DNA from: Boothiomyces macroporosus
Taxonomy: Eukaryota; Chytridiomycota; Chytridiomycetes; Rhizophydiales; Terramycetaceae
Length of the DNA: 64,000 nucleotides
Assembly (NCBI GenBank): GCA_027604185.1
Contig: JADGKB010000062.1
Span: 18,640 to 82,639 of the forward strand
Direction of reading: 5' to 3'
Numbering within the stretch: position 1 is the first letter of the stretch; each line of letters begins with the position of its first letter. Positions 11,653 through 22,067 of the stretch are shown in pieces. The notes under the pieces were generated by a model. That model ran no database searches and was not told the origin of the DNA. It was given only the letters and a program-made list of their open reading frames with translations. The position numbers were made by a program, and so were the translations under genes.

Positions 11653-13416
11653 ATGGAGAATCAAGAGAAAGCGGAAGAGCGGAAACCCGAAGTGAATGAC
11701 CAGGAAGTGTCGGATGCAGAAAACGATCCTCGAGACAAGGAAAAGAAGAAGAACTATGTAAAGAAACCGCTCAACAGTTTCTTTCTTTATAGAAGGGCAA
11801 TGCGGGACAAAATCATTAAAAAGTACAATATTACAAAGTCACATGAAATTTCCAAGATGGCCGGAGATTGCTGGGCATTGGAGCCAGAATCCGTAAAGCA
11901 AAAGTACCAGAAACTGGCTCAGGAGGAATATTCCAAGCATAAAGAGACCCATCCCGAATACAAGTGGCCGTCTAGGAATGACCCTAAAAGAAAGGCAAAC
12001 AAGCAAAAGGTGCCTACTGCAACAAAGAAAGTGTGCAACCCCAATGAACCTGTGGCATTCTTTTTCGGATCTTCTTCCACACTAAATGCAAAACCAATCA
12101 ACCCTGCGCAGTTTCCGAATAACTGGGGCCAGCAAGGATACTATAACCCTGCCTCACCTACTGGATACTACAATCCAGCATCCCCAACTAATTCCATGGC
12201 ATCTCCTACCACTGGATTTGCTTATCCACCAGGATTTGCTAGCCCAACAGCATATCCAGCATCTCCGAATCCTATGGCTTCACCAATGGCATCTCCAACT
12301 ATGGGAATGGTGTCACCACTACAACAACCAATGGTTAGTCCTACAATGCAAATGGCCTCTCCCCAAATGCAAATGGTTTCTCCTGTAATGCAAGCAACAA
12401 AGGTATTCTTAAGCCCTCAAATGGATGGATCATTCATGATGATTAACCAACATGGTCAGCCTCAGAATGCTGTTTTAACCCCTCAACCAGATGGATCTTT
12501 CTTGATGCTCTCCCCTAGAGCCGACATTCAACCACTTCAAGGATTGTTTCCAAACAATAATAATGTGCAAGTGAAAAAAGAAGATCCAAGCAGGCCAAAG
12601 CCTGCTCCATTGGCAGACACACTTTCTCCAAAAGCCAATAGCGGAACAAATAGCAACAATATGACCACTCAGCCTGTGTTATCACCACTACTGTCACCAT
12701 TACTTAGTCCCCAACTAAAGGCGATAGAAAATACTCTGTCTCCAAAGATGAATGCAATCGACAATTTCTTATCCTCCACCAGCCCTCCTCAAGCACCTGC
12801 GGAAGCAGAAAATTATAATTTCGATTCAAGTGCATTTGCTTTACCGCCAGTAGCGCAAGACCTGCATCCTAGCATTTCAGAAATGGCTCCTCACTTGACT
12901 TCGTTATTTGCAGATGCATATCCAAGCACCGAACAAAAAAGTAAACTCCAAGAAAATATGGTACAGAGCAATATCGTTCAATCGATAAAAGGTGAATCCT
13001 TACCTGAAACCCCCAACGGTATACAGCAAAATTCTACGATTAGTCAAGGAATGCACCATATAGTTCACAATGGATTAACTAGCCAACCGAATATTACCAG
13101 TATTGCAAATCAAGGATTACAGAACAATATTAACACCCAAAAAATATCCCATCCTAATATTCCCCCAAACCATCGTACAGCTCAGATGCCAATGCAGACG
13201 ATATCGAGTCCCACACATGGCCAAGGTTTGTTTGATAATACAAAGCAGATAGAGCAGAACCAATTTCCTAAACCTTCGGAGGATATTTCTAATTTATTTG
13301 GCGAACCAGACCTGGGAAATTTCAATAATCTTAATGCAAACGGTAGCTCTGATCAAACAAATAATTTTGCAAACGAGTGGTCCTTTGACGGAACATTATT
13401 CGATGGGAACTCTTAG
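11653..13416 (+). CDS. HMG-box (MATA_HMG/Sox-like) transcription factor
   Basis: Single exon, 587 aa. The HMG box is at about residues 37-105 (KKPLNSFFLYRRAMRDKI, SHEISKMAGDCWA, EYSKHKETHPEYKW), followed by a basic stretch. The N-x-F-x-L-Y-R pattern is the sequence-specific kind found in fungal mating-type and Ste11-like regulators. After the box comes a long low-complexity activation region with many Ser-Pro dipeptides between about residues 165 and 290, including two copies of GYYNPASPT, then Gln/Asn-rich segments and an acidic C-terminus (NLFGEPDLGNF, EWSFDGTLFDG) resembling an activation domain. The many S-P sites suggest regulation by CDK or MAP kinases. It is divergent from a Pat1-like kinase. 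Target genes are unknown. Confidence 0.87.
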   Translation: MENQEKAEERKPEVNDQEVSDAENDPRDKEKKKNYVKKPLNSFFLYRRAMRDKIIKKYNITKSHEISKMAGDCWALEPESVKQKYQKLAQEEYSKHKETHPEYKWPSRNDPKRKANKQKVPTATKKVCNPNEPVAFFFGSSSTLNAKPINPAQFPNNWGQQGYYNPASPTGYYNPASPTNSMASPTTGFAYPPGFASPTAYPASPNPMASPMASPTMGMVSPLQQPMVSPTMQMASPQMQMVSPVMQATKVFLSPQMDGSFMMINQHGQPQNAVLTPQPDGSFLMLSPRADIQPLQGLFPNNNNVQVKKEDPSRPKPAPLADTLSPKANSGTNSNNMTTQPVLSPLLSPLLSPQLKAIENTLSPKMNAIDNFLSSTSPPQAPAEAENYNFDSSAFALPPVAQDLHPSISEMAPHLTSLFADAYPSTEQKSKLQENMVQSNIVQSIKGESLPETPNGIQQNSTISQGMHHIVHNGLTSQPNITSIANQGLQNNINTQKISHPNIPPNHRTAQMPMQTISSPTHGQGLFDNTKQIEQNQFPKPSEDISNLFGEPDLGNFNNLNANGSSDQTNNFANEWSFDGTLFDGNS

Positions 13417-13458
13417 TATAATTTTATTATCAAATAAAAACTTGTCACAATAAATTCA

Positions 13459-16400
13459 TTACTCCTCTTCCAAAAAGCTGTCATTCATTTGAATCTCATC
13501 CAGTGCACTTTTACTCAAAGTGACCACCAAGCTATTATATATCTCGCTCATTTTCGGTTTGCCTTCCAAGTATTTTTCAACCTTTTCGAATTTGGTCAAT
13601 TCACTACTAGTCTCGGTATTCTACATTAGCAAAACTTACTACGTGTTCGTACTGTATCTCTGCCTGTTTTCCCTTGAACTTTACTTGAGATGGCTTTCCA
13701 CAAATAATACACCTGAATTAAATACAATTACCATAGTTCGTAGTCTTCAAAAGAGTCTTGGCCGTAAACTTTTTGTGCCTTTTCCAAAGCAGAAACAAGA
13801 CATGTAGAATGGAAGGCATGGTGGCACTTGAAAATTACCACCTTGTCCTGTTGTTCCTGGATTGTCATTGCTTTAATGTGGAATAATCGACGACATAATT
13901 GGCACTGCCCCAGACTGGGATGGAAGGAAGATTTACACTTTTGAATGTATTCATGGTATAGTTCAAATCCAAATGAGTTTGTCAATGTAAGTGCAATTTC
14001 AAGAGTCTGTTTTTGGTAGGCAGTCGTTTCTAATAGATGAGTGATCAGCTGTCTGTATTTGCCGAATTCGGCTTTAGGTTGGGATTCGATCAAATGGATT
14101 AATATTTTTGGAACGGGTAGGTGGGCGATACATGCTTCCATTGCTAGTGTCTTTATATCTTTTAAAAAGCCTGTAGTTTCTTCCAATGCAAAGCAGATCC
14201 TATCCAGAATTTTAAACCACAAAAGATGGTTTTTGATGTCCAGTTCACAAATTCGAATAATGTCATTGAGCATATCATAACTCTTTTGTTTCTGTTTCTT
14301 TAGGGCAGTTTCGTCAGAGCGCGGAGGTTGATCCAAAAGTGTGCTGTTGGTTTCCGATAAATGCACCAAGAAAATCTCTAAATACAAGTCAACAGCTTCC
14401 ATGTAATTTCGACTTTTTTCCAACAGCCAAATGGTGACTCGATTTAATTTATACTTGCTACATAAACTTGTAACTAGCTCCAAGTGGTATGGCTCTTCAG
14501 TGTAAATATCATCTAACCATTTTAAATATTTCAATATTGATTTTGGCTGAATTTCACACATCAATTCCAAGTATTTATCAAACAAAAATTTCCCATACAG
14601 CGGTGTACCTGCTCCATTGGATTTTTTAAATCCGATTAAACCCCCGATGTACTTGTATTGCAAAGATGGATTGTCTTTTAACAGTTCAATATTATCCTGG
14701 TGTTCGTTTGCCCACAAATCTTCATACAGTTTAACAATTTCGTGGGTGTCATCCAAAAGGTCAGGCAGACGTTTTTGCACAGTTGATTTAATGAGAGAAA
14801 CAGTTTCCGGTTTACCTTCGCTGATCCACTTTCTAATTGATGCAAACACCGATGGCTTCCTGTTTACGTCTGCAATATAAGATTCTATTGCAAGATCGTA
14901 CTGACCAGTTTCAAGGACAGATTTTTCATATAATTTCCAAAATTTCGCTTCTTTAAATCGTTCCAAAAACCGGTCTTTATCAGACTCTTGACGTTCTGGA
15001 ATAAATCCCCCTTCATATAGTGAAATCACAGCAATCTGTCTTTCTTCAGTAGTTTCATTAATTTGACTGGCAATTAGACTGTTGAAAATTTCCATCAGCT
15101 TCTTTTTTGATATATTCATGTACACTCGGTACTTGTTGTATGATCTTGCTATAAAGCTATATATCGCATCCAACTGCAACTGCGACCAAGAATAACTTTC
15201 AATCAGGTGCAAAAACACATTGATAATGTAATGCCTTGTAATTAGCAAAGAGTCTTTGTGCTTATCGTCTTGAAGTGAAATACCACTATTCAAAACTGAA
15301 TTGTCAAATACAGCACCCATTACTTTAAGGAGTTCCACTGTGTCCTTTTCCAATAAAAAGAACAAATACGGCCAAGGTTCTTTTCCAACTTTTAATTCAT
15401 TATCTTCGAATAATACAAAAGAGGGGCTACAAAGAATTCCGAATATGCTTTTGTATGCAATGTTTGCAACATCCTCTTCTAAAATACCGAATGGAAATGC
15501 TTTGCCTTGGAGGATATAAGCCAAGTATACAAATAAGGTGTATAGATCCTGAGCACTGTCTCCTTCGTTTTTATCAATCTTTTCAATAATCTCTAGCACC
15601 GGAAGACCAAATTCCATTAGACCACTGTTGTATACATGGATCAAAGCATTAGTAAATCCCCATTGCTTACATAGGCGAACAGTGTTGTGCAAATCCATGA
15701 TTTTCGGATCCAATAGCATCAGCACCTGCTCCAATTGTGAAGTATTCTCCCTCTTTAAATTCTCAAACATAAGTTGGATAATTTGGGGGTTTGGAACACT
15801 GGTGATAGTCCCGTTCAAAATCAGATTTTGCAGAATATCATTGAAAATGCTGGATAACGAAACATCTACAAATCTTTCGAATATATCACCAAAGATTAAA
15901 TCCAATTTGTTGATTGATATACAAGTGTCGATGATTAGTTTTGCAGTATCGTAGTAGATTGAAGGATCTTCTTGGTTGGAAATCCCACTTAACGACATTG
16001 AAGTGAGATTCAGAATTAACCCAGACAGGTGATCTGCAACTATCTGTTCACGCTCTTCCTTGTCAGCTGGGACACCAAGTACTACAATTGGGTATTCACC
16101 TTCGAATAACGCAATTCCATACTGGAAAGCCATTTTGAAATTGCCCGTTCTGATTAATACGGCAAGTCTATCTTGCCAAGAAAGTAAACTGCCAAAGCAT
16201 ATTTCTTTATCGGTCATGATGAACAGTCGGTTGAAATTTGACGAAATATTATGCTGTGGCGATGGGTGCAATGGGATTACTTTTGGTATTGAAGTTTCCC
16301 ACGAATTTTCTATTGGTTTGTGAGTTGATATTAAGACTGATTCAATCTTTTTGAGATTAGACGAATCATAAATTTCAAATTTAGCGTCACTGGTTAAACA

Positions 16401-17839
16401 TAATATAAACTAAATTACAATCGACTTACCTGAGAATTAATCCATTCGATTGCAGTGATGTCTGATTCGGATTCAGTCTGACATGCCACATTGAACACCA
16501 ACTTTTTCGACTGGTCTTCTGCAGATTCCATTGTAGAGCTCAAGTTAATCACTCCCAATTTTCTCCCAAATGAAAACGCAAGTCTTGGCAATCTTTTAGA
16601 GTTGTATTTGTTGGATGTTGGAACCCACCATCTGGTACAAGAATACTCCACCGCGTGTTCATTGTTTAACGACGACCACATAATTCGATGTTGAATCCTT
16701 GGGCTTGGTTTCATACTGAGAATAGCCAGTTTGAATGGTGATGTGACTGCCACCAATGAGAGAGAATCCCCGGGAAATTTAACTTTTCCTTTTAGCAGCG
16801 GGGACATTGAGTATATTGTTGTATTGATTAAATCCGGTTCGTCAGGAGCTTTTAATCGCCCATGTATCCTGTACGATTTAAATGTACTGTATACAAGTCT
16901 TTTGTACAATATATGGTAATAAGCAGCGCCCTGCTGATTTGCTGAATAGAAAACATCCCTGGAATTGAATGCCAGGTGAGTAATCGCTATTCCTTTGAGA
17001 TGTCCATCCCCGCCATCCACAGGATCAATGGTTTTCACAAGAACCCTCTTTCTGATATCCCATAACGATATATGGCCAGATTGAAACCCAACAATCACTT
17101 GAGTTTGATCAGGACATATATCCAAGGCTGTAACTGCACCATATTCCTGTGGTGATTGCAAGGTCGCCAAGTGATTTTGTGCCAGATCATACAAGACTGT
17201 TTTTGAATCCAGAGTTCCAATTGCTATCCCAGATGATACTGCAAAGACTGTCGGTTTGAAATTCTCAAATAGATGTAGCGAAAGCTCTCTAAACGAAGAC
17301 CACCTAAAAATCCCAGTAGGTCCAGGAGGTATCGTATTCAATTGTTCATCCTGCAGATCCTTCATTTCCGGCACTGTTCCAGTTGTTTTTAGAGATAATC
17401 TCGAACTGGAATGCTTCAAACCCAGTGTACTCCCTCTTCGTGATGGTCCACTCTGTACTTAGAATATGTTTACCAAGATTGAAGTATCCGCAAAAGAAAT
17501 ATCCTCTTGTAATTCCGACTCGTTATGCTTGATGAAATGCTGATATAGTGATATATCTCTTCCAATCCTTTCCAACAGTAGAATTCCTTGATTCGAATCC
17601 TGTTGAATAATCAGTTTCTGCAAGTTCTCTAGGTATGTGCATGTTTCTATTAAATCTTGTTTTGGAGTATCGATCAGTTGCATCTCTGGAATCAAGGCTT
17701 TTAAATACAACCCTTCAATCCTGGCAATATTTTCGAGACTGTTTTGCTCTGGAATCTCCCTATCAATATTGACATGCTCTGGTTTTGAGATTATTTCCAT
17801 TTTGAGATCTTCATCCTCAGATTCCGAAATCAACTCCAT
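13459..17839 (-). CDS. VPS8: VPS8, CORVET tethering complex subunit
   Basis: Exons 17839-17474, 17452-16430, 16409-13732, 13712-13640 and 13620-13459; introns of 21, 20, 19 and 19 nt; 1433 aa, the usual VPS8 size. The N-terminus is an acidic leader, then a WD-type beta-propeller (EYGAVTALDI, VIVGFQSGHISLWDIRKR). SWQDRLAVLI followed by ALFEGEYPIVVLG marks the start of the Vps8 helical domain. The C-terminus has a RING-type cluster (CQLCRRLF, CHHAFHSTCL) completed by CIICGK in the next exon. VPS8 gives CORVET its Vps21/Rab5-binding specificity for fusion of early endosomes. The ATG at 17839 follows an in-frame GTG. The C-terminal exon is short and slightly less certain. A 37-bp tandem repeat sits just upstream. 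Confidence 0.9.
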
Positions 17840-17862
17840 TTGGGTGAGATTTGTTTTGAACA

Positions 17863-18041
17863 CAAGGGTGAAATTTAAACTCCAAAATACATTTTACAAG
17901 GGTGAAATTTAAACTCCTTCAAAATACATTTTACAAGAGGGATACTAAAACTCCTTCAAAATACATTTTACAAGGGTGAAATTTAAACTCCTTCAAAATA
18001 CATTTTACAAGAGGGATACTAAAACTCCTTCAAAATACATA
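17863..18041. repeat. 37-bp tandem repeat, two alternating unit types
   Basis: Five units start at 17863, 17897, 17934, 17971 and 18008. Four have a 37-bp period and the first is 3 bp shorter. Units alternate between type A (begins CAAGGGTGAAATTTAA) and type B (begins CAAGAGGGATACTAAA), both followed by ACTCCTTCAAAATACATTTT, so the higher-order period is 74 bp. The array fills the gap between the VPS8 start and the MLYCD stop. Confidence 0.9.
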
Positions 18042-18050
18042 TTTATTAAC

Positions 18051-19644
18051 CTACAATTTCGACTTTTGAACAGCCCAAACCAAACAGTCTTGGACTGGCT
18101 TCATCACATCAATCGTCCCTCTTAACAAGTAAAGCTGATTGTTCTTTTCAATTTCACTTATCTGGTAATTGTAATTGACCATTAAGCCGTAGCTTTGCTG
18201 GAATCCTTTTTCTGTGTTAATGTAATTTACCTGACAAGTCCGCTTTCCAGTTGATGTTGTGTAAACTTGCGCCATTTCGGGAATGAAAGTTGCAAACTGG
18301 GTCAAGAGCGAAATTTCTTCTCTTTTCCAGCAACAGGTATCTGCTACATAAGCGAGAAAGGATTGGTTTGATTATCTTTTCCGTGTTTGGTTGATAAATA
18401 TGCTCCCTTTCAAGATACAAGGAAAACACATTGTTGACTGGTGCACTAGAATATGGAACCAATGTTCTGATTGCCTCTACCTCTTTGGGTAAAAATAATT
18501 CGCGATTTAAATTCAAATTGGTTTCCAGCCATTCCCTAAAATTTGGAATTGGGGAGAGAGTAACAAATGTTTTGATGGAAGGGACCTTTGCTTGCAATTC
18601 TTTAACTACTCTCTTGATCAAAAAGTTGCCTAAATCAACCCCAGAAAGGCCTGTAGTTAAGTTCAAATACCTTTCTTTGATGAAGTAATGGAATAAAAGA
18701 TGGCTACTGAAGCACCATCGCCTCCTTGATCCGGATCATTTAAAATGCAGTCTATATTTTCCGGAATGCTCTTCATCGTTGCCACTTGAACAAACGTTAA
18801 TGGCTCAAATGGTATCGATTTATGGAAGAATGCAAAGCAGTATCTCCCTGGACCTAGCCGTTGTTTCAAAGCATCCCAAGAATGAATTGAATGAACTGCT
18901 TCGTATTTGATTATCTAATGTTATTTAAAGTTACCTTTTCTAGGACTAGGGCTGAACTTGTCCAAGTTAGTTGCTCTAAATCGATATTGTTTAGCCCAAA
19001 CCAATCCTGGAACTGCAGCTTCAATGACTCGTTTACAGCCAGTAGATAGTCCTTTTCCAGTTCAGTCTTTATAAATTCCAGCAAATCTTGTCTCAGATTA
19101 ATCAAAAACAGCAATCCGCCAGGAAGTTTGCTGATGCTATTAAATAATTTGATGTAGCTTGGCTGTAATTGTTTTTGCAATCTGTTTGTCGCCATCACGA
19201 GCTTCCTGCCACAAGAAGGCTATATTAACAACAAACTACTGCAGATTCCTTATACTGATCAATCGCAATTTGAATAGAATTGTGGTCCAATCCAAATTCT
19301 TTTCCTAATAAATTGAAAAAGTACAGTTTGCCGCTGTTATCTGTATTCTCGTAATATTCCGTCAATTGCTTGCATAGTAAAACCGGCCAGATATCTCCGT
19401 CCTGCCTCTTACTCTTTATTACGCTCTCTATAAAATTCCTGATTTGTGTGTCTTGTAGTTCAGTTTTCCCAAGATGGAATAGCTCCGGGTTATGCGTGTA
19501 TACCATGATATCTTGCCAGTATTTGTTGATTACGGTTGGATTGTAGTTGTGGATAGGACGTAGCGAATGTACCCTTTTGGTGGCTGATAATTGAATTCTA
19601 TTTAATTGACTGGCTCTAAAAAAGTAGATTGCTCTCTTGAGCAT
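18051..19644 (-). CDS. MLYCD: Malonyl-CoA decarboxylase with peroxisomal SKL end
   Basis: Exons 19644-19240, 19219-18935, 18914-18671, 18650-18231 and 18211-18051; introns of 20, 20, 20 and 19 nt; 504 aa (human enzyme 493 aa). It converts malonyl-CoA to acetyl-CoA and CO2, relieving inhibition of fatty-acid import and oxidation. Family blocks are present in order: the N-terminal helical domain, PGGLLFLINLRQDLL, RLGPGRYCFAFFH, the GVDLGNFLIKRVVKEL helix, TLSPIPNF around the expected catalytic Ser, and NFHSRNGASLHNINW around the expected catalytic His. The protein ends SKL, a type-1 peroxisomal signal. The first ~25 residues are basic and Ser/Arg-rich and could also act as a mitochondrial presequence, as in animals. 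It lies 54 bp downstream of METTL23 on the same strand. Confidence 0.95.
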
Positions 19645-19698
19645 AAAGCAAAATTTGATGCTACTTTTTTTTATTTACAAGTCCAGCAATTACCTGGG

Positions 19699-20334
19699 TC
19701 ACAACGGAGTAATGAGAATCAGAAATGTTGAAGTGCATTTCACTGTGGTTTTGATTCCGCCTTTCTTTAGCGTAAAATAATCCTCCACCGTCTTTAGAAA
19801 GTCTAAATCCGTTTGAATTACTTGCGCGCTCATATTCCATCTTGCCAGGAGATGGTCGATATTTCGCTTGCTGCTTCTCTCGTGATAGGAAGTGATGAAT
19901 ATGCAGTTCTTGTTCTTTTGAAAGAACTGAAATACAGTGGCTATTAGAGGCTCAAATAAAGCAGGTTCGTAAAATAAATCGGACCCAATCAGATAATCAC
20001 ACTCTTGCACTTGTATTTCTTTTGACCAATCCAATTCTACCACATTTGCATCCAGCCCATTCAAAAGCACACACTCTTTTAAATTTGGTAATACATCGGC
20101 TTTGTCTGTCAATGTAACTGAGCACCCCAATCTAGCTGCAATCATTCCCGGTATTCCCACTCCTGCTCCCAACTCTAAAACCTTTTTTCCTCTGACCAAT
20201 TCCAAATTCGCAATAATGAAATAAGAGAGCAAAAAGGCTGATGGCCATATATAATTTCCAAACGGAGCGTCCAATATTTCATTGAATTTCACTGTGATTT
20301 TCAGTTTGTCTATTTCCAACTGGCACTTTTGCAT
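19699..20334 (-). CDS. METTL23: METTL23-like protein methyltransferase (Methyltransf_16)
   Basis: Single exon, 211 aa. PFGNYIWPSAFLLSYF at about residues 24-39 is the family's N-terminal signature. VLELGAGVGIPG at 52-63 is the SAM-binding glycine loop, followed by a TDKAD acidic motif, ELDW and GSDLFYEPALFEPL, the post-SAM motif of this class. Length and end match METTL23, a nuclear arginine methyltransferase in animals. The fungal substrate is not known. The ATG at 20334 directly follows a TAG, so a tiny upstream exon cannot be excluded. It is divergent from the small unknown gene at 20480, with 145 bp between starts. Confidence 0.82.
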   Translation of the reverse strand: MQKCQLEIDKLKITVKFNEILDAPFGNYIWPSAFLLSYFIIANLELVRGKKVLELGAGVGIPGMIAARLGCSVTLTDKADVLPNLKECVLLNGLDANVVELDWSKEIQVQECDYLIGSDLFYEPALFEPLIATVFQFFQKNKNCIFITSYHERSSKRNIDHLLARWNMSAQVIQTDLDFLKTVEDYFTLKKGGIKTTVKCTSTFLILITPL

Positions 20335-20479
20335 CTACAAAACCAAAAAATATTATCCAGACAATCTTTATCTAGATGGGGGTCGTCTTCAGTCATGGCC
20401 ATCGCTTCGGCTCCAGCAAGGGCAATGATCAATAACATCATTTACACGTTATGTCATTCGATAACTTTTACAATTTACG

Positions 20480-21016
20480 ATGGGCAACCCTATTTTTGTA
20501 GAAAAGAATACTCCTGAAAGGCTAGAATACCCAACTGGAAGTATGCGCACAACTAGGCGTCACGGCGATGCTAATAATCATCCAATTCAAACGCTAATGG
20601 AACGCCAGCCCGTAGATACAGATGAGCTGGAAGAAATGATTATTAGGCAGTTACAGCCACGATCATTCTCGTTGCTGTTTGGCCAGGAACGCCAAGAAGA
20701 AGACTCAATGGAGACTGCAATGGGAAGACTGCGCAGACAACTGAGACAATCTACTGCCAGGCTGGCAGAGCAAGTAACTCTTACCCATAGAAATAGCAGT
20801 ATTGAAGCTAGAGATAGACTCGAAATGGATCGGATGTTTAGGAGGGTACGTCAAGAGCGTAGAAATGAAAATATGTTATTTCAGAGTGCAATTTATCGAT
20901 GGAACATGAGAGATAGACAAGAAAGCGATATTGATATATCTAGGAATGAAGCTTTAGAGAGATTATATGAAAGGCAGCGCCAACGGGGAGTGGATCCTCG
21001 TTTTGAAATTCCTTAA
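20480..21016 (+). CDS. Hypothetical Arg/Glu-rich protein
   Basis: Single open frame of 178 aa starting MGNPIFVEKN. I do not recognise the family. It is highly charged, with many Arg and Glu, and probably forms long helices from about residue 55 to the end (RLRRQLRQSTARLAEQ, RMFRRVRQERRNENM, ERLYERQRQRG). There is no signal peptide or membrane segment. It ends 31 bp from the stop of the convergent kinase gene. Length, context and a clean ATG support a real gene. No function can be assigned. Confidence 0.6.
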   Translation: MGNPIFVEKNTPERLEYPTGSMRTTRRHGDANNHPIQTLMERQPVDTDELEEMIIRQLQPRSFSLLFGQERQEEDSMETAMGRLRRQLRQSTARLAEQVTLTHRNSSIEARDRLEMDRMFRRVRQERRNENMLFQSAIYRWNMRDRQESDIDISRNEALERLYERQRQRGVDPRFEIP

Positions 21017-21047
21017 TACATGTGAAAATAAACAATATATTACAAAT

Positions 21048-22067
21048 TTACAATTCCATTTCAAATATAGTGCTTTCACTATCCACACTAGGTTTGATTT
21101 TTTCTTCATAACTGTCAGTAGATAGCTGCTTGGAAGGGCTTTTGGTAAAACGTTCTGGGAAAAAGGTGTGTTCGTCTGGGGATACTGGAGTAAGAGGCAG
21201 ATATTTGACTGGAATAGAATGGCAGAAATATCCAGATATTTCGCTAAACGATGCATGTAACTGTGAGACTGTTGGCCGACAGAATGGGTCTAGATGGAAT
21301 ATGGTTCGCAAAAGCTTGCAGATTTGGGGGGAGAACCCAAACTTTTCCTGAAAAGTGTCTTGTGGGCTTTTGGTGTATATGTGATGCAGAAAATGTTTAT
21401 CAGTGTCAGAAGCTTGGTTCCACGGATTTTTTGCTGTCAGCAGATTGATTAATATCACACCTAGAGACCACACATCGTTTGCTGCTGGATGGTATGATAG
21501 CGGTATAGAGTCTTCTCCTCTAGCTTCTGGGGAAAGGTAGCAGGCACTTCCGCAGCCAAAGTCAGAGGACAAATCGTCGGTGGTGGCTAGCCCAAAATCA
21601 CACAGCTTTATATTATTCTCTAAAACAAGTATGTTTTCAGGTTTTAAATCTCTATGGAAGACACCTTGTTCATGGCAATGAGCTACCGCACTAGTCAGTT
21701 GTAGAAATATCTTTCTAACCTTCGATTCATCCATCTTTTCATTCAAAATATAGTCAAATAAATCACGATCGCAGTGGTCCAACACCATGTATCTATAATG
21801 AGGCGTTTCAACGTAGTCGACGATGTTGATGATGTTTGGATGTCCGGCAACCTTTTTCATAAACAAAATTTCCTCGTACTGGATATCTAGTTGTTTTTTC
21901 GAGAGGCCTTGCTTGTACAAGCACTTCACAGCGTATTTTTTACGAGTAACAGTATCTTCAGCGAGAAATACCACGGCAAAGGTACCTTCACCTAGTACTG
22001 ATTTAATTTGGAGAGTTTTAGAAATAAATTCACCCAGCTGGGTAGTAGGATCGAGGTAATCTTTCAT
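21048..22067 (-). CDS. Ran1/Pat1-like serine/threonine kinase (copy 2)
   Basis: Single exon, 339 aa, a clear paralogue of the kinase at 9904-10980. P-loop GEGTFAVV from residue 26, Lys48 in YAVK, HRDLKPEN with Asp140 and DFG at 157-159 are all intact. The activation segment ends YLSPE rather than the usual APE, a mild change seen in some active kinases. Shared family marks are KCLYKQGL, DLFD and ANDVWSLGVILINLLTAKNPW. The C-terminal tail has VKYLPLTPVSPDE and ends IFEMEL, like copy 1. Likely roles by family are nutrient, mating or meiosis control. A TATAAAAA at 22093-22100 lies about 30 bp upstream of the ATG, so the 5' leader must be very short or start elsewhere. Confidence 0.88.
   Translation of the reverse strand: MKDYLDPTTQLGEFISKTLQIKSVLGEGTFAVVFLAEDTVTRKKYAVKCLYKQGLSKKQLDIQYEEILFMKKVAGHPNIINIVDYVETPHYRYMVLDHCDRDLFDYILNEKMDESKVRKIFLQLTSAVAHCHEQGVFHRDLKPENILVLENNIKLCDFGLATTDDLSSDFGCGSACYLSPEARGEDSIPLSYHPAANDVWSLGVILINLLTAKNPWNQASDTDKHFLHHIYTKSPQDTFQEKFGFSPQICKLLRTIFHLDPFCRPTVSQLHASFSEISGYFCHSIPVKYLPLTPVSPDEHTFFPERFTKSPSKQLSTDSYEEKIKPSVDSESTIFEMEL

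Noticed and set aside
12086..12388. 100-aa plus-strand ORF inside the HMG-box gene
   Set aside because: It is a shadow frame of the repetitive Ser-Pro region, without its own features.
17575..17605. tRNA-like B-box (GATTCGAATCC)
   Set aside because: It lies inside the VPS8 coding exon and lacks an A-box or cloverleaf.
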